A DNA stretch of 64,000 nt from Bradyrhizobium cenepequi (GTDB lineage Bacteria > Pseudomonadota > Alphaproteobacteria > Rhizobiales > Xanthobacteraceae). The notes beneath the pieces were generated by a model. The model saw nothing but the letters and a program-made list of their open reading frames with translations, was not told where the DNA came from and made no database searches. The translations under genes were made by a program, and so were the position numbers. The DNA is taken from assembly GCF_020329485.1 (NCBI RefSeq), contig NZ_JAGKJI010000004.1, positions 186,001 through 250,000 of the forward strand, given 5' to 3'. Below are positions 59,956 to 64,000 of the stretch, piece by piece (positions within the stretch are counted from its first letter, which is position 1; every line of letters starts with the position of its first letter).

Positions 59956-60883
59956 GCTTGACCCGTCGCCAGAGGTTGGCCGGCCGCAACGAGATCAGGC
60001 CGTGCGGCAGGAACAGGAGCAAGAGGACGATGATCAGCCCGAGCACACCGGTGTGGATCTGGATGTAGTTGCGCCAGACCACCTCCTCGAGCGCGAGATA
60101 GAGGAATGCGCCGCAGGCAACCCCGAGCGGCGAGCCGAGCCCGCCCATCAGCGCCATCACAATCGGCTTCACGGAATAGAGGATGTCGAAGACGTCGGAC
60201 GGGTCGATATAGTGCACCCAGGCGGCATAGATGCCGCCGGCCGCGCTGACGAAACAGGCCGACAGGCCGAAGGCGATGCTCTTGTAGAGCGTGGTATTGA
60301 GGCCGACCATGCTGGAGGCGGTCTCGTTCTGGCGGATGCAGGCGAGCCCGAAGCCGAGCTTGGAGCCCGCGACCGCCATCACCATCAATGCGGTGAGCAG
60401 CAGCAGGATCCACATCGCGTAGAAGAAGGACATCGCTTCCGCGAGCACGCCGGAGCCGGACACCAGGGGGATGTTGAGGCCCATGCCGCCACCGGTGAGA
60501 TCGGTGGCATTGTTGACGAGTTCGCGCAGCACCTCGACCAGCGAGAGACTGGCGATTGCAAAGTAATGTCCGCGCAGACGGAGCAGCGCCGCGCCGAGTG
60601 CCGCCGTAATCAGCAAGGCAGCGACGGCCGAGATAACGACGCAAAGCCAAAGCGGCAAGCCCTTGTTGAGCAAGACGCCGGTGGTGTAGGCGCCGAAGCC
60701 GAAGAAGGCGGCGGTCGCAAACGAGGGGTAGCCGGCAAAGCCGCCGACCACGTTCCAGGACAGCGCCAGGATGGCATACATGCAGGCGATGGTGCCAAGC
60801 CGCAGCGTATAAGCGCCGCCGAACAGCGGCAGCGATGCGACGATCGCGAGCAGGACGAGCAGCGCAATGTTCGACTTCGTCAT
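59948..60883 (-). CDS. livM: Branched-chain amino-acid-type permease LivM
   Basis: A 311-residue membrane protein with eight to ten helices. Typical LivM segments: ALSWNVVGGFAGYPSFATAAFFGFGAYT at the N-terminus and GGLGSPLGVACGAFLYLALEE near the C-terminus. ATGA overlap with livH. Confidence 0.92.
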   Translation of the reverse strand: MTKSNIALLVLLAIVASLPLFGGAYTLRLGTIACMYAILALSWNVVGGFAGYPSFATAAFFGFGAYTTGVLLNKGLPLWLCVVISAVAALLITAALGAALLRLRGHYFAIASLSLVEVLRELVNNATDLTGGGMGLNIPLVSGSGVLAEAMSFFYAMWILLLLTALMVMAVAGSKLGFGLACIRQNETASSMVGLNTTLYKSIAFGLSACFVSAAGGIYAAWVHYIDPSDVFDILYSVKPIVMALMGGLGSPLGVACGAFLYLALEEVVWRNYIQIHTGVLGLIIVLLLLFLPHGLISLRPANLWRRVKHV

Positions 60884-61746
60884 TCGAAGCCCTTCCGGCC
60901 AAGGAGCCCCTGAGGGCGCAGGATCAGGAAGATAATGAGCAGAATGAAGGACAGCGTGGTCGCATGAGCCGGGCCGAAGAAGGTCGAGCCGATCCCTTCG
61001 ACCAGCGCCAGCAACAGCCCGCCCGCGAGCGCACCCGAGACGCTACCGAGGCCGCCGAGCACGCAGACCACGAAGGCCTTTCCGAGATAGCCCGACGAGG
61101 TCAATGGCGAGATCGGAAAGATCAGCGCCATCAGCACGCCGGCGCAGCCGGCAAGCGCAGCGCCAAGGCCGAACGCAATCGCGTAGATCGACTTGACGTT
61201 GACGCCCATCAGCACGGCCGCGTCGCGGTCGAGCCGCACCGCGACAATGGCGCGGCCGACGCGCGAGTGCCGCAGCAGGAGATAGAGCAGTCCGGTGAGT
61301 ACCAGCGCGGAAACCGTCGCGATGAGACGGTCGACCGGCACCACCACGTCGAAGATCGAGACCGATCCGAGCGACGGCGTCAGCGTCAGCTTGCGGTAAT
61401 CGGCCTTGAAGAAATAGATCATCGCGTTGTTCAGGATCAGGTCGAGCCCGAAGGTCAGCGTCAACGTCACCAGCGCGGGGGCCGTGATCACGCGGTTAAT
61501 CAACAGCCGCTGCAGGAGGTAGCCGAGCAGGAAGAACAACGGCGCGGCGACCGCGACAGAATACCAGGGCGAGATGTGCAGCGAGTTATAGAGCCCGAAG
61601 GCGAGATAGGCACCGAGCACGATGAAGGAGCCATGGATCAGGTTGATGACGTTCAGCACGCCCCAGACCAGCGAAAAGCCGATCGCAATGCAGGCATAGA
61701 GGCAGCCAAGAACGACCGCGTTCACCAGGATCTGGGCTGCGTGCAT
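60880..61746 (-). CDS. livH: Branched-chain amino-acid-type permease LivH
   Basis: A 288-residue permease. LivH segments: LYACIAIGFSLVWGVLNVINLIHGSFIVLGAYLAF near the start and CVLGGLGSVSGALAGGLLLALVE near the end. It follows the binding-protein gene after a palindromic repeat. Confidence 0.93.
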   Translation of the reverse strand: MHAAQILVNAVVLGCLYACIAIGFSLVWGVLNVINLIHGSFIVLGAYLAFGLYNSLHISPWYSVAVAAPLFFLLGYLLQRLLINRVITAPALVTLTLTFGLDLILNNAMIYFFKADYRKLTLTPSLGSVSIFDVVVPVDRLIATVSALVLTGLLYLLLRHSRVGRAIVAVRLDRDAAVLMGVNVKSIYAIAFGLGAALAGCAGVLMALIFPISPLTSSGYLGKAFVVCVLGGLGSVSGALAGGLLLALVEGIGSTFFGPAHATTLSFILLIIFLILRPQGLLGRKGFE

Positions 61747-61776
61747 GTGTGATGCCTAATCGCGCTTAATGCTATG

Positions 61777-61861
61777 CGTCATTGCGAGGGGCGAAGCGAC
61801 GAAGCAATCCATTGCTTCTACTTGTGGAGACATGGATTGCGTCGCTCTGCTCGCAATGACG
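61777..61861. repeat. Palindromic repeat (CGTCATTGCGAG family), copy 2
   Basis: CGTCATTGCGAG at the left and CTCGCAATGACG at the right (inner GAAGCAATCCAT and ATGGATTGC) place a hairpin between the binding-protein and livH genes; it could raise binding-protein mRNA relative to the rest, like the hairpin after phnD. Confidence 0.85.
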
Positions 61862-61868
61862 GTGGTCA

Positions 61869-63089
61869 TCAATTGACGCCGACCTTGAGCTCGCCCTGCT
61901 TGATCGCATCCGGGAACAGTACCACCGGCTTGGCGCCCTGGATCTGGAAGACCGGCGGATCGAGCGAGTTGATCTGGCCATTCGGACCGAACCGAACCGG
62001 GCCGAAGAAGGTCACCACGTCGAGCTTGGCGAGCTCGTCGCGCACCTTGTCGCGATCGAGCGAGCCAGCCTTTTCGATCGCCATCTGGAACAGCGCCCCG
62101 CACAGGGCCGCCGAGGCCTGGCCGTAGTCCGGCTCGCTCTTGTATTTCGCCTTGAACAGCTTCACGAAGTTCTCGGTCGAGCCGAAGATGTCCTTGCCCT
62201 CGTACCGCGCGGCCGGATGCCACCAGGAAGCACTGGTGATGTTCTCGGCGGTCGGGCCGCCCGATTCGATGAATTCCTGATAGGCGGGACCGGCAATCAT
62301 CGTGACGACCGGCGCTTTCATCTCCTGGTCGATCATCTGCTTGCGGACCAGCAGCAGGTCGTTGATGTAACCGGTGACGAAGATCCACTGCGGCGCCAGC
62401 GACTTGATCTGCGACAGCGCCGCCGAGTGATCGAGCGTGCCGATCGCATATTTCTCGAAATAGACGAGGTCAAAGCCGTTCGCCTTGGCCGACTTCTCCA
62501 TTTCCTGCGCGATCGCGAGCGGGAACAGGTCGTTGCGCGCGAGGATGGCGACTTTCTTCACCTCGGGCACCTTGGCCTTGATGATCTGGGTCAGCGGCGT
62601 CGTCAGCGTGTCGTTCGGCGTGAAGGTGCCGAACAGATATTTGTAGCCCTGGTCATAGACCTGGACGGAGGACGCGGTCGCCGCCAGCGTCGGCACCTTG
62701 TACTTCTCGGATACCGTGCTGGCCGCCTTGGCCGCGCCGGAGCCGAAGGCACCGAACATGAAGTTGACATTGCCCTGGGTGATCATCTGTTCGGTCGCCT
62801 GCACCGCACGCGGCGTGTTCGACTGATAGTCGACGTAGACGATCTCGACCTTGTATTTCTTGCCGCCGACGGAAATGCCGCCCGACCTGTTCGCTTCCTC
62901 GGCCCAGAGGTCATAGCCCTGCTGCTGCTTGATCGCCTCGGGTGCGAGCGGGCCGGTGATCGGCAGCGGTGCGCCGAAACGGATGACGTCCTCGGCCGAT
63001 GCGTGAGAGACGAGCCCGCCGCCGGCGACCACCGCCGCCCATAGCGGGACTGCAAGACGCACGTAACGAGCGACCCAAGACTTACTCAT
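61869..63089 (-). CDS. Branched-chain amino-acid-type periplasmic binding protein
   Basis: A 406-residue type 1 binding protein with a signal peptide (VARYVRLAVPLWAAVVAGGGLVSHASA). The mature start VIRFGAPLPITGPLAPEAIKQQQGYDLW is typical of LivK/amide-urea binding relatives. The ATG at 63089 has GGAGAAA upstream; an ATG at 63104 is possible. First gene of the livKHMGF operon. The ligand may be an amino acid, amide or aromatic acid; it cannot be fixed here. Confidence 0.92.
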   Translation of the reverse strand: MSKSWVARYVRLAVPLWAAVVAGGGLVSHASAEDVIRFGAPLPITGPLAPEAIKQQQGYDLWAEEANRSGGISVGGKKYKVEIVYVDYQSNTPRAVQATEQMITQGNVNFMFGAFGSGAAKAASTVSEKYKVPTLAATASSVQVYDQGYKYLFGTFTPNDTLTTPLTQIIKAKVPEVKKVAILARNDLFPLAIAQEMEKSAKANGFDLVYFEKYAIGTLDHSAALSQIKSLAPQWIFVTGYINDLLLVRKQMIDQEMKAPVVTMIAGPAYQEFIESGGPTAENITSASWWHPAARYEGKDIFGSTENFVKLFKAKYKSEPDYGQASAALCGALFQMAIEKAGSLDRDKVRDELAKLDVVTFFGPVRFGPNGQINSLDPPVFQIQGAKPVVLFPDAIKQGELKVGVN

Positions 63090-63180
63090 AGAATATTTCT
63101 CCATGGCCCCAGCGACTAAAACATAAAAATCATGGCAAATCCTGCATTCGAATAAAAGCATTGAAATTAGAGGTCTGAGA

Positions 63181-63193
63181 TCGAATAATTCGA
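63181..63193. promoter_or_regulatory. LysR-type box (T-N11-A palindrome) in the divergent promoter
   Basis: TCGAATAATTCGA is a 13-bp palindrome around a single central base that fits the LysR T-N11-A rule. A smaller ATTCGAAT lies at 63146-63153. Both sit between the regulator and the binding-protein gene. Confidence 0.6.
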
Positions 63194-63248
63194 ACGCTTG
63201 TCACCGCCTGCCGCCTGGTTGGGCAGGCCGACAGGAGGACGAAGCCGC

Positions 63249-64000
63249 ATGATCGAGTCAGCCGCAATCCGATATTTCCGCGAGGTCACCGAATGCGGCT
63301 CGATCAAGCAGGCGGCGGCCTCGCTCCGGATCGCGCCGAGCGCGATCAGCCGGCAGATGCAGGCGATCGAGGAGGAACTTTCGGCAAAACTGTTCGAACG
63401 TGGCCCGCGCGGGATGCAGCTCACCGGCGCCGGCCACTTGCTCTACCGCTACGCGGTCGAGAACCGCGATCAGCTCGACGGCATCCGTGTCAAGGTGCAG
63501 GAATTCGACAGCTCACGCCGTGGGCAGGTCAGGATCGCCAGCGTCGAGGGCATGCTGATGAGCTTTCTGTCGAATTTCGCCGTCGACCTTGCCGGCGAAT
63601 ATCCGGGCATTTCGATCTCGATGACGATGGTGGGCTCGCGCGACGTGGCCGAGAAGGTCGGCCATAGCGATGTCGACCTCGGCTTCGTGTTCGGCCGCGC
63701 GCCGCGCCGCGACCTGATCGAGCTTGGGCGGATGCGGCAATCGCTGTGCCTGATCGTCTCGCCGCGCCATCCGCTGGCGAACAAGGCGAGTTGCACCGTG
63801 AAGGAGCTCGCGGGCCTGCGCGTCGTCGTCCCCGATCCGTCCTTCGGCATTCGTCAGGAAGTCGATCGCGCCTGCGCGCAGGCCAAGGTCAGGCTCGAGG
63901 TCTGCAACGAGACCAACTCGCTCGCCTTCGCACAGACACTCGCCGCCCGCACGGATCTTGCCACCTTCCTGCCACGCGTCGCGGCGGTGCCGGCACTCGA
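63249..64000 (+). CDS. LysR-family regulator, 3' end beyond window
   Basis: The first 250 codons of a LysR regulator. Helix-turn-helix: FREVTECGSIKQAAASLRIAPSAISRQMQAIEEEL, residues about 9-43; ligand domain from residue 90 (GQVRIASVEGMLMSFLSNF). GGAGGA lies about ten bases before the ATG. It is divergent from the liv operon, with a T-N11-A palindrome between, and probably activates it in response to its substrate. Confidence 0.92.
   Translation, partial: MIESAAIRYFREVTECGSIKQAAASLRIAPSAISRQMQAIEEELSAKLFERGPRGMQLTGAGHLLYRYAVENRDQLDGIRVKVQEFDSSRRGQVRIASVEGMLMSFLSNFAVDLAGEYPGISISMTMVGSRDVAEKVGHSDVDLGFVFGRAPRRDLIELGRMRQSLCLIVSPRHPLANKASCTVKELAGLRVVVPDPSFGIRQEVDRACAQAKVRLEVCNETNSLAFAQTLAARTDLATFLPRVAAVPAL

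Overview
The window is a high-GC alphaproteobacterial chromosome segment, most likely Bradyrhizobium or a close relative (Nitrobacteraceae). The evidence is the codon use, two H-NS-family proteins carrying the 'TWSGRGK(Q/L)PRWL' C-terminal motif, rhizobial-style intergenic palindromic repeats, an IS66 remnant and a complete C-P lyase locus. The organism name is an inference; no rRNA or other taxonomic marker is present. No tRNA, rRNA or CRISPR was seen.

Region 1 (about 1-27 kb) is a surface-polysaccharide and secretion region. On the minus strand lie a GT2 glycosyltransferase (cut by the window edge), a sugar-nucleotide epimerase, a trio that looks like the UDP-GlcNAc3NAcA (WbpB/WbpE/WbpD-type) sugar pathway, a Wzx-like flippase, and a type I secretion pair (HlyD adaptor plus ABC exporter with an apparently inactive C39-like domain) with a small unknown gene upstream. 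On the plus strand are a Wzc-type tyrosine autokinase, a Wza-type export lipoprotein and a WcaJ-type glycosyl-phosphotransferase. Two H-NS-family genes, a COG0523 GTPase and a 2010-residue protein follow. That protein has an N,N-dimethylformamidase-like domain, DUF4082 modules and cadherin/Ig-like repeats, and is a plausible substrate of the type I exporter. Intergenic DNA here is very AT-rich. The region ends in a truncated IS66 transposase fused to a broken regulator gene.

Region 2 (28-33.5 kb) holds ordinary single genes: aldo/keto reductase, an SDR with an altered active site next to a GST-like gene, a diguanylate cyclase and a PPOX flavoprotein.

Region 3 (33.5-47.3 kb) is a full phosphonate locus in three transcription units. 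phnGHIJKLMN runs on the minus strand, with the divergent phnF repressor gene, a perfect 12-bp-arm operator and a Pho box. phnCDE1E2 runs on the minus strand. A divergent plus-strand operon carries a hexapeptide acetyltransferase, a second phnM and a DUF1045 2H phosphoesterase. phnP is absent; the 2H protein may replace it.

Region 4 (47.4-57.4 kb) contains a divergent hemC, an NAD-precursor pair (pncA, nadX), a patch of decayed genes, a TonB siderophore receptor with a PepSY membrane protein, and an exported amine oxidase / cytochrome c / RidA operon.

Region 5 (57.5-64 kb) is a complete branched-chain-type ABC transporter (livKHMGF order) with an unknown terminal gene and a divergent LysR regulator cut by the window edge. 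At least four families of palindromic repeats separate the transcription units.
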